Below are positions 14,107-22,621 of a stretch of DNA of 64,000 nt, one piece after another. The first letter of the stretch is position 1, and every line of letters starts with the position of its first letter. Position numbers and translations under genes: made by a program. Origin of the DNA: an uncultured Alphaproteobacteria bacterium (GTDB lineage: Bacteria; Pseudomonadota; Alphaproteobacteria; Rs-D84); the NCBI GenBank assembly GCA_934232895.1, contig CAKQGH010000006.1:1-64000 (forward strand), given 5' to 3'. A model generated the notes under the pieces. That model searched no databases. It saw only the letters and a list, made by a program, of their open reading frames with translations, and was not told the DNA's origin.

Positions 14107-14514
14107 TTATCGTTGATTTATTGTCCAGCCACTGTTTACGAACCATAAACTGTCGCATGGGGCAATTGTGCCGGGCTCTAATACTATATTGCCGCGGCCA
14201 CGAATGCGCGATGGTGCCATATTTATGCGTTCGGACATGTATTCGCACAGCAAATCCGAAATGCCCGGTGAATATACCGCGAAATCGGTGTCGCCGGCGG
14301 CGGTTAAATAGATATTGTTCACCGTTGAATCGTTCAGATATTTTTGAATATTTTCAAATGAAATTTCAACACTGCTGCGGCGGTCCCAATGCAGGTCTAT
14401 ATCGCGTTTGGTGGCGTTATCTTGGGCGTTTATGTTGCACACAGACGCGCCGGCAATGCCCAGTATTGGTAATGCGCGTTTCAATTTATACGATAAGATT
14501 TGTGTCGTTTTCAT
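14107..14514 (-). CDS. Small secreted protein, 135 aa
   Basis: Start chosen at 14514, where the N-terminus reads as a signal peptide (MKTTQILSYKLKRALPILG, cleavage near NINA). An extra 18 upstream codons are open but give no signal sequence. The mature part is about 105 residues (IDLHWDRRSSVEISFENIQK, YLTAAGDTDFAVYSPG) with two cysteines. I do not recognise the family. It stands as a single transcription unit between tig and rpsA. Confidence 0.65.
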   Translation of the reverse strand: MKTTQILSYKLKRALPILGIAGASVCNINAQDNATKRDIDLHWDRRSSVEISFENIQKYLNDSTVNNIYLTAAGDTDFAVYSPGISDLLCEYMSERINMAPSRIRGRGNIVLEPGTIAPCDSLWFVNSGWTINQR

Positions 14515-14632
14515 ATTTTTTGCCTTGTTATAATGCATAAATATATGCACACAAATGTGTTTTGTCAAGTGTTAAAGGCGGTTTTCTTGCTCGTGGTGCA
14601 AAGCCATTGCGCTATCATTGCTCTATGCTCTT

Positions 14633-14660
14633 TAAAAAAATGCCCCGAACGGGGCATTTT
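14633..14660 (-). terminator. tig terminator
   Basis: ATGCCCC/GGGGCAT hairpin flanked by A and T runs, directly after the tig stop codon (14661-14663). Confidence 0.8.
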
Positions 14661-15974
14661 TTATTTCACTGGTGCTGCCTGGAATAATTCTTCGGGCTTT
14701 ACCGCTTTTTCTTTCTGTTTGACATGCGTCAACATTGCGTCCAATGCCTTGCGTTCGAAAATCATACCGCGCAGCATCGCCAAGGCATTTTGATTCTTGT
14801 TATAGAATTCGAATACCTGTTTCGGATCTGGATAACGGGACGCTTCGGCCCAGACCGCCTGTTGCAGGTCGTCACGGGTGACTTCGACCTTGTTCTGGGT
14901 GCCCCATTCGGCCAAAATCAGCCCCAGTTTAACGCGGCGTTCGGCGTCTTTACGTTCTTTCTTTTCATCCCATTTGTGATCATCGGCCTTGCAATCATCG
15001 CCACAGTGTTCGTGGTTGTGATCATGTTCCGATTTCGCCATATTTAATTCCTGGTCGACCAATGTTTCTGGCAAATCTAATTTGACTTTGTCGGCCAAAA
15101 TGTCCAGCAATTCGTTGCGCATATCGCGTTGCGCGGCCTCGGCATACTGGTCGTTATAGATTTTGCGGATGTGTTCGCGTAATGCGTCAACCGATTCCTG
15201 GCCAACGGTTTTCGCCAATTCGTTGTTCAGTTCTGGCAAAATGTGTTTGCGAACCTCGTGAACTTTGACCGCGAAACGCGCGTCTTTGCCGGCCAAGTTG
15301 GCGGCATGATAATCTTTGGGGAATTTGACATTTACATCAAATTCATCGCCCGATTTGTGGCCGATGATTTGATCTTCGAATCCCGGGATAAACGCACCAG
15401 AACCCAAAATCAAGTGATGTTTTTCCGCGGCGCCACCTTCGAATGCTTCGTCGCCGATGAATCCCTTGAAATCAATTACGGCTGTGTCGCCATTGGCGGC
15501 CTTGTAATTTTCGTCTTGTTTTTCTGCGGTGCTGCGGCTGCGACGCAGGTTTTCAATTGCCTTTTCAACCTCGGCCTCGTCCAATGTGGTTGTTTTCTTG
15601 GTGACGGTGAATTTTTCCAAATCAATTGCCGGCAATGTTGGCAGAATATCAAATTCCAATGAATATTCGACATCTTTGCCAAATTCCCACCCGGCCAAGT
15701 CAACCTTTGGTGTGCCCGCCAAACGGATTTTTTTGTCGGCGATAAAATCGTTCAAGTCTTTGTTCATCAATTTATCGACCGCTTCGGATGTTGCCGATGC
15801 GTTGAATTTCTGGCGCAATACCGACAATGGAATGTGCCCCGGACGGAATCCCGGCATTTTTGCGGTTTTGCCGTATTCGGTCAAAATTTCATCGGCCGCC
15901 GCCTGGACATCGGCTGCGGAAATCGTTCCATTTACGGAATAATGTAAATCTTTGATTTTTTCTTTTGTAAACAT
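14661..15974 (-). CDS. tig: Trigger factor, ribosome-associated chaperone and peptidyl-prolyl isomerase
   Basis: A 437-aa protein of normal length. The N-terminal ribosome-binding domain carries the signature GFRPGHIP (about residues 42-49). An FKBP-type PPIase domain follows (DTAVIDFKGFIGDEAFEGG, about 160-240), then the helical C-terminal chaperone arms. It binds nascent chains at the tunnel exit on L23. Odd feature: a His/Asp/Cys-rich insertion (SEHDHNHEHCGDDCKADDHK, about 312-331) in the C-terminal domain, which looks metal-binding. Preceded by an AGGGGAAC ribosome site. The usual clpP neighbour is absent. Confidence 0.93.
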   Translation of the reverse strand: MFTKEKIKDLHYSVNGTISAADVQAAADEILTEYGKTAKMPGFRPGHIPLSVLRQKFNASATSEAVDKLMNKDLNDFIADKKIRLAGTPKVDLAGWEFGKDVEYSLEFDILPTLPAIDLEKFTVTKKTTTLDEAEVEKAIENLRRSRSTAEKQDENYKAANGDTAVIDFKGFIGDEAFEGGAAEKHHLILGSGAFIPGFEDQIIGHKSGDEFDVNVKFPKDYHAANLAGKDARFAVKVHEVRKHILPELNNELAKTVGQESVDALREHIRKIYNDQYAEAAQRDMRNELLDILADKVKLDLPETLVDQELNMAKSEHDHNHEHCGDDCKADDHKWDEKKERKDAERRVKLGLILAEWGTQNKVEVTRDDLQQAVWAEASRYPDPKQVFEFYNKNQNALAMLRGMIFERKALDAMLTHVKQKEKAVKPEELFQAAPVK

Positions 15975-16037
15975 ATTGTTCCCCTAAAATGTAATTGCCG
16001 TGTGATTATTGCACGCTTTTTTTATAAACGCAATAAT

Positions 16038-16066
16038 AAAAAATCCCGCATTGTGCGGGATTTTTT
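16038..16066 (-). terminator. rplM-rpsI terminator
   Basis: AATCCCGCA/TGCGGGATT hairpin with T runs on both strands, 17 bases after the rpsI stop. Confidence 0.8.
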
Positions 16067-16082
16067 ATCTGTATTCGGCAAA

Positions 16083-16589
16083 TTAACGTTTGCTGAACTG
16101 TGTCGAACGACGCGCCTTGTGGTGACCAAAGTGTTTACGTTCAACAACACGGCTGTCGCGGGTCAAGAATCCGGCGGCTTTCAATGCCGAACGCAATTCT
16201 GGTTCAACCTTTTCCAATGCTTTGGAAATACCGTGTTTAACAGCGCCCGCCTGGCCCGACAGACCACCCCCAATAACCATGGCGTGAATGTCGTATGCGG
16301 TTTCGCGTTTTGTGACACCAAATGGTTGTGCAATAATCATTTGCAACACCGGACGACGGAAATATTCGTTTGCCGGAATTTCGTTGACAAAGATGTTGCC
16401 CTTGCCCGGAACCAAGTATACGCGTGCAACGGAATCTTTACGTTTGCCGGTTGCGTATGTTGCGCCGGTCAATTTAACGCATGCGGTCTTTTCCGCAGCG
16501 GTTGCTTTCTTGGCGGCCGGTGCTTTTTTCGCCGGGGCGGCTTTCTTTACTGTTTTTGCCGCGGTTGCGGTCTTTTTAGTTTCTGTCAT
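16083..16589 (-). CDS. rpsI: 30S ribosomal protein S9
   Basis: A 168-aa protein. The S9 core starts near residue 44 (ATGKRKDSVARVYLVPGKG) and ends with the conserved basic tail (ARRSTQFSKR) that reaches the P-site tRNA. The N-terminus has an extra 40 or so residues of Lys/Ala/Pro repeats (KKAAPAKKAPAAKKA), similar in composition to the GcrA linker. Start overlaps the rplM stop by one base (TAATG) with GGGGCG as ribosome site. Confidence 0.95.
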   Translation of the reverse strand: MTETKKTATAAKTVKKAAPAKKAPAAKKATAAEKTACVKLTGATYATGKRKDSVARVYLVPGKGNIFVNEIPANEYFRRPVLQMIIAQPFGVTKRETAYDIHAMVIGGGLSGQAGAVKHGISKALEKVEPELRSALKAAGFLTRDSRVVERKHFGHHKARRSTQFSKR

Positions 16590-17062
16590 TATTCGCCCCT
16601 TTTGTTTTTACGATTCAATTCGGCAAAATTGATAACAACTGGTTTTTGTGCCGCGTGTTTGTGGTCGGCACCCGCATATACATGCAGTTTGGTCAAACGC
16701 TGGTTCGCCAACGCAACCGCAGTGCGACGGCCCATCATACGTTTCACAGCGTTGAAAACCAACTGTTCTGGTTTTTCTTCGCGCATTTGGCCCAGTGTGC
16801 GTTCTTTGGTGCTGCCGGTCCACAGAGAATGCCAAAAGAATTTGGTTTTGTCCGCTTTTTTACCAGACAATGCAACCTTGTCCGCGTTGATAATGATAAC
16901 ATGGTCGCCGCAATCCATATTTGGTGTCCATGTCGGCTTGTTTTTACCGCGCAGGATGTTCGCGGTAAATGCCGCCAAACGCCCCAGTGTGCAGTCAGTT
17001 GCGTCAATCAGATACCATTTGGCGTCCAATTCGCACTGTTTTAACGATTTTGTCGCTGCCAT
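16589..17062 (-). CDS. rplM: 50S ribosomal protein L13
   Basis: A 157-aa protein with the L13 signature: KWYLIDATDCTLGRLAAF, the GKNKPTWTPNMDCGDHVIII stretch, and VKRMMGRRTAVALANQRL followed by LHVYAGADHKHAAQKP. Early-assembling 23S-binding protein. First gene of the universal rplM-rpsI pair. Confidence 0.95.
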   Translation of the reverse strand: MAATKSLKQCELDAKWYLIDATDCTLGRLAAFTANILRGKNKPTWTPNMDCGDHVIIINADKVALSGKKADKTKFFWHSLWTGSTKERTLGQMREEKPEQLVFNAVKRMMGRRTAVALANQRLTKLHVYAGADHKHAAQKPVVINFAELNRKNKRGE

Positions 17063-17101
17063 TTTATGTTTTCCTTATGGTTTTATAAATTTAGCGTGCG
17101 T

Positions 17102-17130
17102 ATTATGACGCAACCCCGCAGGAAAGTCAA
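17102..17130 (-). promoter_or_regulatory. rplM-rpsI promoter
   Basis: Minus strand: TTGACT (17130-17125), 17-base spacer, CATAAT (17107-17102), about 40 bases before the rplM start. Confidence 0.6.
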
Positions 17131-17162
17131 GAAAAATCCGTATGGTATTATAATACCGTATA

Positions 17163-17237
17163 CAAAGTTCAAATGAATAAAGTAGTGCGCCGGATGGCGT
17201 ACACATTATTTGCACTTTGAACTTTGGTATTTGAACT
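17163..17237 (-). repeat. AAAGTTCAAAT inverted repeat at argS stop
   Basis: AAAGTTCAAAT near 17164 is inverted as ATTTGAACTTT ending at 17237, directly against the argS stop codon. The interior of about 50 bases has a GTGCGCC/GGCGTAC hairpin and an extra TTTGAACTTT. The motif equals the heptad of IVP element 2 (24941-25379), so this may be a miniature or deletion derivative without the gene. Confidence 0.5.
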
Positions 17238-18890
17238 TTACATTTCGTTTGGCACACGCAGGCCCATCATATCAATTGTGCGTCCCAATGTGTTGGCGGC
17301 AATGCGCACTATGTGCAAACGCGCCGCACGGATTTCGGGTGCAACATCATCGCGCAGAATTGGGCAATTGTGATAGAACGAATTTATCAACTGGCACAAA
17401 TCGTACGCATAATTTGCAATCATATCGGTTGCGCGGTTGTCAAATGCGCCCTGCACTGTGCGTTCAAAATCCAGAATTTCAATCAACAGGTTGCGCTCAT
17501 CCGTGGTCAATTCGGCCATTTTCGCGTCGCCCGCATCGCCGGCACGGCGCAAAACAGAATTCAAACGCACGGCGGTGTACAGGATATATGGACCGGTACG
17601 GCCCTCGAAACTGGTGATTTGATTTGGGTCAAACACATAGTCGGCGCGAACATCGTGGATTAAATCGTTGAATTTCACCGCCGCCAATGCAATTGCATCA
17701 ATTGTGTCGTCATCCAGCTTTTTATCGGCGGCGGTCACGCGTTCGCGTACGGCATCGCGTGCGGTGTCCAAAATATCCAGTAATTCCGCCACCCCACCAT
17801 CGCGGGTCTTGAACGGTTTGCCGTCGGCGCCGGTCAGTGCGCCAAAGCCCGTGTGGAATAATTCGGCGTTTGTGATTTCGGCCAGATGCGCCGCACGAAA
17901 TACCTGTTGAAAATGCAGGTTCTGGCGGGAATCGGTAAAGTACCCAATAATATCTGGATGGTCGGTATTTGTGCGGTATAAAATAGCCGACAAATCCGCC
18001 GCCGCGTATGTTTGGGTGTCGGCACTGGTGCGGAACATCAATGGCGGCATTGGCGCGCGGTCATCATCGCGTTTAATGTTCACAATCATTGCGCCATCGT
18101 CCATAGTCAACAAATGTTTTGATTCCAAAATTTTCTGCATTTCTGGGACATACGGTGCAACACCGCGTTCGCCCATTGTTGCATCAAAAGGCAATACATT
18201 CAACCGATGCAACACGGTATCCATTTGCGCCAATGATATTTTCATAAACGCGTCATAAATACGTTTGCATTCTGGGTCGCCAGCCTGCAATTTGGCGGTG
18301 ATTTCCTTGGCATGTGCCATCCAGGCTTCGTCATCTTTGGCGCGTGCGGTCGACGCCGGATAGATTTTGTTTAATTCGGCGGCGGTGTCTGGCATACCAT
18401 ATTCCATAATCCACGCGATAATCAGCCCCATCGGACGGCCCCAATCGCCAATATGGTTATAGCTTTTTGTTGTATGCCCCAATGATTTCGCAATGCGGTT
18501 AAATGTATCGCCCACGATTGTCGTGCGCAGGTGCCCAATGTGTAATGCCTTGCCCACATTGTAGCCGCCGTAATCTAAATCGATTTTCATTGTTTTTTCG
18601 GCATGTGGATTTTGTGGTTGTTGGGCGGCGTCCCACAAAAATTCATCGCGCAATTTAATGTTGATAAATCCCGGGCCGGCGATTGATACATCGGCAACAA
18701 AATCCAATTCGCGCAGACGCGGTAATAATTCGCCCGCCAATTCGCGTGGGTTTTTGCCGGCACTTTTCGCCATAACCATGGCGGCATTTGTGGCAAAATC
18801 GCCAAATTCGCGGTTGCGTGGCACATCCAGTTTAACCGCCACGCCCAGTTTGTCGTTTATCGCATCTGATACATATTTATACAAATTCAT
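17238..18890 (-). CDS. argS: Arginyl-tRNA synthetase
   Basis: A 550-aa class Ia synthetase of normal length. Visible: the N-terminal Add-1 domain (about 1-85), the HIGH motif in GKALHIGHLRT (about residue 115-121), the KMSKS-equivalent region (GKPFKTRDGG) as usual for ArgS, and the C-terminal anticodon-binding domain (TGPYILYTAVRLNSVLRRAG, NSFYHNCPIL). Charges tRNA-Arg. The start has an ACAGGT ribosome site. It lies 31 bases downstream of the histidine kinase gene on the same strand and may share its transcript. Confidence 0.95.
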   Translation of the reverse strand: MNLYKYVSDAINDKLGVAVKLDVPRNREFGDFATNAAMVMAKSAGKNPRELAGELLPRLRELDFVADVSIAGPGFINIKLRDEFLWDAAQQPQNPHAEKTMKIDLDYGGYNVGKALHIGHLRTTIVGDTFNRIAKSLGHTTKSYNHIGDWGRPMGLIIAWIMEYGMPDTAAELNKIYPASTARAKDDEAWMAHAKEITAKLQAGDPECKRIYDAFMKISLAQMDTVLHRLNVLPFDATMGERGVAPYVPEMQKILESKHLLTMDDGAMIVNIKRDDDRAPMPPLMFRTSADTQTYAAADLSAILYRTNTDHPDIIGYFTDSRQNLHFQQVFRAAHLAEITNAELFHTGFGALTGADGKPFKTRDGGVAELLDILDTARDAVRERVTAADKKLDDDTIDAIALAAVKFNDLIHDVRADYVFDPNQITSFEGRTGPYILYTAVRLNSVLRRAGDAGDAKMAELTTDERNLLIEILDFERTVQGAFDNRATDMIANYAYDLCQLINSFYHNCPILRDDVAPEIRAARLHIVRIAANTLGRTIDMMGLRVPNEM

Positions 18891-18921
18891 TTTTCATACC
18901 TGTCGTAAAAAAGTGTTGATA

Positions 18922-20202
18922 TTATATTGGCAATACAACGCGAACGCGCAGACCGCCCAAATCGCTGTTTTCCAAGAACATTTGGCCACCGTGGTTTTCA
19001 ATTGCGGTTTGTGCAATTGATAACCCCAGCCCTGTTCCGCCGGTGTCGCGACCGCGCGCATTATCCAGGCGCACAAACGGACGCATGGCATCGCGTTTTT
19101 TATCATCTGGAATGCCGGGACCGTCATCTTCGATAATAACCTCTACCTGGTCGGCGGTGTCGATTTCCGATATTTTAATGGTCTTGTTCGCAAAACGTGC
19201 GGCGTTTTCAATAATGTTGCCAAACGCGCGCGCCAACGCCATTGGACGGGCATAGAATTGCGCCGGTGCATCCGGGAATGATGTTTCTATGTTTTTATCC
19301 GGAGCCGCGTCGCGTGCGGTGCGTACCAGCATTGCCGGCAATTCGGTTGCCTGTTCAATTTCGGGCATTTCGCCGCGTGCAAATGCCAAATATCCGTTGA
19401 CCATTTCAGACATACGATCAATGTCGCGGATTAATTCGTCATTCGTGGCACTGCCCGTTTCAACGGCCAGACGCATACGCGTCAATGGTGCCTTTAAATC
19501 ATGGCTGACCGCGTTCAGCATATCGGTACGGGTGCGGTTATAACGGTCCAGACGCTCTTTCATTGTAATCATAGCGCTGGCGGCCTCGCGTATTTCGTAC
19601 GAGCCCGATGGTTTGAATCCCGGCGCATCCAGACCACGACCAAAACGCGATGCGGCGCGCGCAATGTGGCGTATGCTGCGCGTGTGCAGAATTATGAACG
19701 GCGAAATCAACAGCAGTACAATCAAGAACGATCCGAACAGCCAGATAATAAATACCTCGGTGCTGGTGGAATATACGCGATACAACGATGTTCCAAATGT
19801 TGCAATTTGGTTGTCGCGTGTGGGAACATCGATAAATATCAGGCGCTTGCCTTTGTCAATATAAATACTGGCCGGGCGGTTCAGGCGCGCCGACAATTCG
19901 CCGGCCAGATGTCCGGCCTCGCGCGATTTATTGTCGTTTTTGCTGGGACGGTTCAGATGCGGATTCACCGAAACATTTATACCGATACTGCGTGCCATGG
20001 AATTCAACGCGTCGGAGTTGCCATCGTCCATAAAATTCATCATGGTGGTTATTTCGCCGGCCAAACTGCGCGCCAATGTTGAATGCACGCGATCCCAGTG
20101 ATTGCCAAAAAAGACATTAGCAACAATAATTTGGGCCACAATCAATGGAATAACAATCATTAAAATGGTCCGCCATAAAAAACTGCGTGGAATCAATCTC
20201 AT
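18922..20202 (-). CDS. Sensor histidine kinase, EnvZ-like
   Basis: A 426-aa inner-membrane kinase. Two membrane helices (about 12-32 and 150-172) bracket a periplasmic domain of about 115 residues; a HAMP-like linker follows (TRSIRHIARAASRFGRG). Dimerisation box AVSHDLKAPLTRMR contains the phosphorylated His, and the ATPase domain has NIIENAARFA, EDDGPGIPDD and GGTGLGLSIA. The start overlaps the regulator gene by four bases (ATGA). The signal is not evident. A porin or osmolarity role is possible by analogy only. Confidence 0.9.
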   Translation of the reverse strand: MRLIPRSFLWRTILMIVIPLIVAQIIVANVFFGNHWDRVHSTLARSLAGEITTMMNFMDDGNSDALNSMARSIGINVSVNPHLNRPSKNDNKSREAGHLAGELSARLNRPASIYIDKGKRLIFIDVPTRDNQIATFGTSLYRVYSTSTEVFIIWLFGSFLIVLLLISPFIILHTRSIRHIARAASRFGRGLDAPGFKPSGSYEIREAASAMITMKERLDRYNRTRTDMLNAVSHDLKAPLTRMRLAVETGSATNDELIRDIDRMSEMVNGYLAFARGEMPEIEQATELPAMLVRTARDAAPDKNIETSFPDAPAQFYARPMALARAFGNIIENAARFANKTIKISEIDTADQVEVIIEDDGPGIPDDKKRDAMRPFVRLDNARGRDTGGTGLGLSIAQTAIENHGGQMFLENSDLGGLRVRVVLPI

Positions 20203-20864
20203 GCTTGGTCCTTGTTGTTGGTTATGTTCGCGTTCGCCGATACCAGTTTATATCCGCGGCCCCGAACGGTTATTATATCCAGGTTTGATAATACACTATT
20301 TAATTTTGTGCGCAAGCGTTTTGCAACCATTGGTGATGACGCGGGTGCAATGTTGCCCATGGGGCGCGTCAGACGGCGCAGTAATTTTTTCTCTTCGCCC
20401 GACAGCCCCAGCAATTGTGGCGTGTTGCCGTCGCCGGTAATATAAAATTCGTCATCGGCAAACATTAAACCATCGGGTAATTCGGCGTCTGGGGGGGCGA
20501 TGCGCGTGCGGATAATATTCCCCAAACGCAGGACCAATTCGCGTAATTGAAACGGTTTTTCCAAATAGTCGTTTGCGCCGCCCGCCAGGCCATCAATAGT
20601 ATTTTCGGCCCCGGTCATCGCGGTCAGCATTATAACCGGTGTTTGGTCGCCCCCGTCGCGCAATTTTTTCAGAAATGTCAATCCATCCATTCCGGTCATC
20701 ATACGGTCCAGAACAATTGCGTCAACCGTGACGCGCGCCAACACGTCCGCCCCAGATTCCGCAGAATCAGCCGCCAAAACATTAAAATCGTTATTTTGCA
20801 ACCCACGCGTCAATGTGTGACGCAACATATCATCGTCATCAATAATCAGAACGGTTTTGTTCAT
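20199..20864 (-). CDS. OmpR-family response regulator
   Basis: A 221-aa two-domain regulator. Receiver domain: acidic cluster IIDDDD, phosphoacceptor Asp in IVLDRMMTGMDG, Thr/Ala in MLTAMTG, Lys in EKPF. The C-terminal winged-helix domain keeps the typical ending DIITVRGRGYKL. Co-translated with the kinase gene through a four-base overlap, so the two form a pair. Confidence 0.9.
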   Translation of the reverse strand: MNKTVLIIDDDDMLRHTLTRGLQNNDFNVLAADSAESGADVLARVTVDAIVLDRMMTGMDGLTFLKKLRDGGDQTPVIMLTAMTGAENTIDGLAGGANDYLEKPFQLRELVLRLGNIIRTRIAPPDAELPDGLMFADDEFYITGDGNTPQLLGLSGEEKKLLRRLTRPMGNIAPASSPMVAKRLRTKLNSVLSNLDIITVRGRGYKLVSANANITNNKDQA

Positions 20865-20879
20865 CTGTTCCCATCACAA

Positions 20880-21815
20880 TCACTTTTTCATCGGTTCAAC
20901 GGCGTATTCGCCCGGCTGAATTGTGCGCATGCGGTTGTTTGCCCCGGCCATATCTTCTTCGTCATATACGGCGGCGCGGAATTGCATGCCATTGGTTGTA
21001 AATTCGGTTTTGAACAACGCGTATCCTGTGCCACCACCGGTGGTTGGCCCCTGCATCCCCAGGGAATAATATCCGCCCAAAATGCCATAGTCCAAATCAA
21101 TGTAATCGATGCTGACCAACAATGATATATTGGACAGACCGTCACTGGTCATATTGCATGAAAATTCACGGTTAGACAATGTTGCCTGGGAATTGATTGG
21201 CACCATAATATCCATAACGGTTGGCTCGCACTTACGATCAATTCCGTTTACCAAAAATTCGTATGTCATACCAACGGTTGCCTTGGACAGACCGGTTGAA
21301 ACATTTACCTGGGAAATGGTGGCTTTGGGTATTTTGACCAATGCGTTGGCAATACCACTGCGAACCGGGAAAGAAATGCCCGATTGCAGGCAATCACGCG
21401 AAAACGGGTCGGCTTCACATATATACAGGCGCGAATGTGCGTTCATCATAAACATATTGGCCAGACTGTTGAACAAAAATGTGCGCGTGATTTTTTCATT
21501 CAGGCGTGTGCATCCGAAATTACGGCAAATAATCATTGGGCGGTCGGCAAAGATTACACCCGGATGGGCTTGTTCCTCGGCCGCGCGGGCATCGATGATG
21601 TTCTGGTCATAATCCAAACTGTCGGCGCGTTCCATAAATTCGGTTTCCGGAATAAAGTTCGGATCATCTGGATATGCATAGTACGATTGCACCGGTGTTT
21701 CGGTGTAAATAGTCTGGAAATCGTCATACACGATTTCGGTGTCGTATGCGTCCTGGGCGTATGCCACAACCGCAAATACAGATGCAATTGCCGCGGTTAA
21801 AATAAACTTCGCCAT
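20880..21815 (-). CDS. Secreted protein of unknown function, 311 aa
   Basis: N-terminal signal peptide (MAKFILTAAIASVFAVVAYA, cleavage before QDAY). The first 60 mature residues are Tyr/Asp/Glu-rich and low complexity. The rest is probably a beta-rich domain with about six cysteines (ICRNFGC, ICEADPFSRDC, CEPT, FSCNMT). It ends 15 bases before the response regulator start and may be co-transcribed with the two-component system. I recognise no family. Confidence 0.75.
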   Translation of the reverse strand: MAKFILTAAIASVFAVVAYAQDAYDTEIVYDDFQTIYTETPVQSYYAYPDDPNFIPETEFMERADSLDYDQNIIDARAAEEQAHPGVIFADRPMIICRNFGCTRLNEKITRTFLFNSLANMFMMNAHSRLYICEADPFSRDCLQSGISFPVRSGIANALVKIPKATISQVNVSTGLSKATVGMTYEFLVNGIDRKCEPTVMDIMVPINSQATLSNREFSCNMTSDGLSNISLLVSIDYIDLDYGILGGYYSLGMQGPTTGGGTGYALFKTEFTTNGMQFRAAVYDEEDMAGANNRMRTIQPGEYAVEPMKK

Positions 21816-21888
21816 ATCAAAGCCTTTCGTTCTTTCTGTTAAATCTTAGAACATTCGGGGGCGGCGTGTCAAAGCAAAAATATTTTTA

Positions 21889-21918
21889 TTGAAAATTGGT
21901 GTGCGTTTGTTCTATAAA
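21889..21918 (+). promoter_or_regulatory. Promoter upstream of hydrolase-ruvB-tol run
   Basis: TTGAAA (21889-21894), 18-base spacer, TATAAA (21913-21918), 40 bases before the first start codon. The following genes are closely spaced up to 26150. Confidence 0.45.
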
Positions 21919-21958
21919 TTATGCGTAATATAAATATTAGTCAAAGGAAGGTGTTATT

Positions 21959-22618
21959 ATGGTCGATGTTATAATTGCCGGTGAATCTGGCAAATTACAT
22001 GCGGTTTATCATAAATCTGTTATACCGTCGGCGCCGCTGGCGGTGGTGTTGTCTGGTAATCCGCGCCAGAAATATCACATGAACGACCGTGTGTCGTATG
22101 CAATGTTTCGTGCGTTTATGGATGCCGGTTTTTCGGTTGTGCGTTTTAATTATCGCGGCGTAAATGATTCCGAGGGCGCAATTGGCACCACCGCGGACAA
22201 TATGCTGGACATTGCAACCGTGATTGATTGGATTCAGAATAAAAACGAAGACAGCGATAAAATCTGGTTGGCGGGGCACCAATTGGGCGCCTGGTATGTG
22301 TTACAGGCAATGATGCGTCGTCCCGAGGTTTCGGGTTTTGCGCTGGTGTCACCGGATGCATCTATTTCTGATTTCGCGTTTTTGTCCCCGCGTCCGAACC
22401 GTGGCTTGTTATTACAGGGGGCGGCGGAATCTGATGATGCGCGCGCGTTTGCGGCGCACCTGACCCAGGTGTTGAAAAAACAGGCACAAATTGACCTGGA
22501 AACAATCCGCGTGAAAAATGCCGATGCAAATTATTCCACACCGGCCGACCTGCGCCAGATGTATAATGATTTGAAGGCATACGTTGGTCGTGAAAATTCC
22601 GAAGACAAGTTGTTGTAA
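21959..22618 (+). CDS. Alpha/beta hydrolase fold protein lacking catalytic residues
   Basis: A 219-aa protein resembling the COG2945-type alpha/beta hydrolases: FNYRGVNDSEG matches the usual FNFRGVG.S.G, and strand-loop-helix order is intact. The nucleophile elbow, normally GxSxG, reads G106-H-Q-L-G110, with Gln at the serine position. The region where the catalytic His is expected (usually GADHFF) reads NADANY. It is therefore probably not a serine hydrolase and may be a binding or scaffold protein. AAGGAAGG ribosome site. Three bases before ruvB. Confidence 0.8.
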   Translation: MVDVIIAGESGKLHAVYHKSVIPSAPLAVVLSGNPRQKYHMNDRVSYAMFRAFMDAGFSVVRFNYRGVNDSEGAIGTTADNMLDIATVIDWIQNKNEDSDKIWLAGHQLGAWYVLQAMMRRPEVSGFALVSPDASISDFAFLSPRPNRGLLLQGAAESDDARAFAAHLTQVLKKQAQIDLETIRVKNADANYSTPADLRQMYNDLKAYVGRENSEDKLL

Positions 22619-22621
22619 ACC

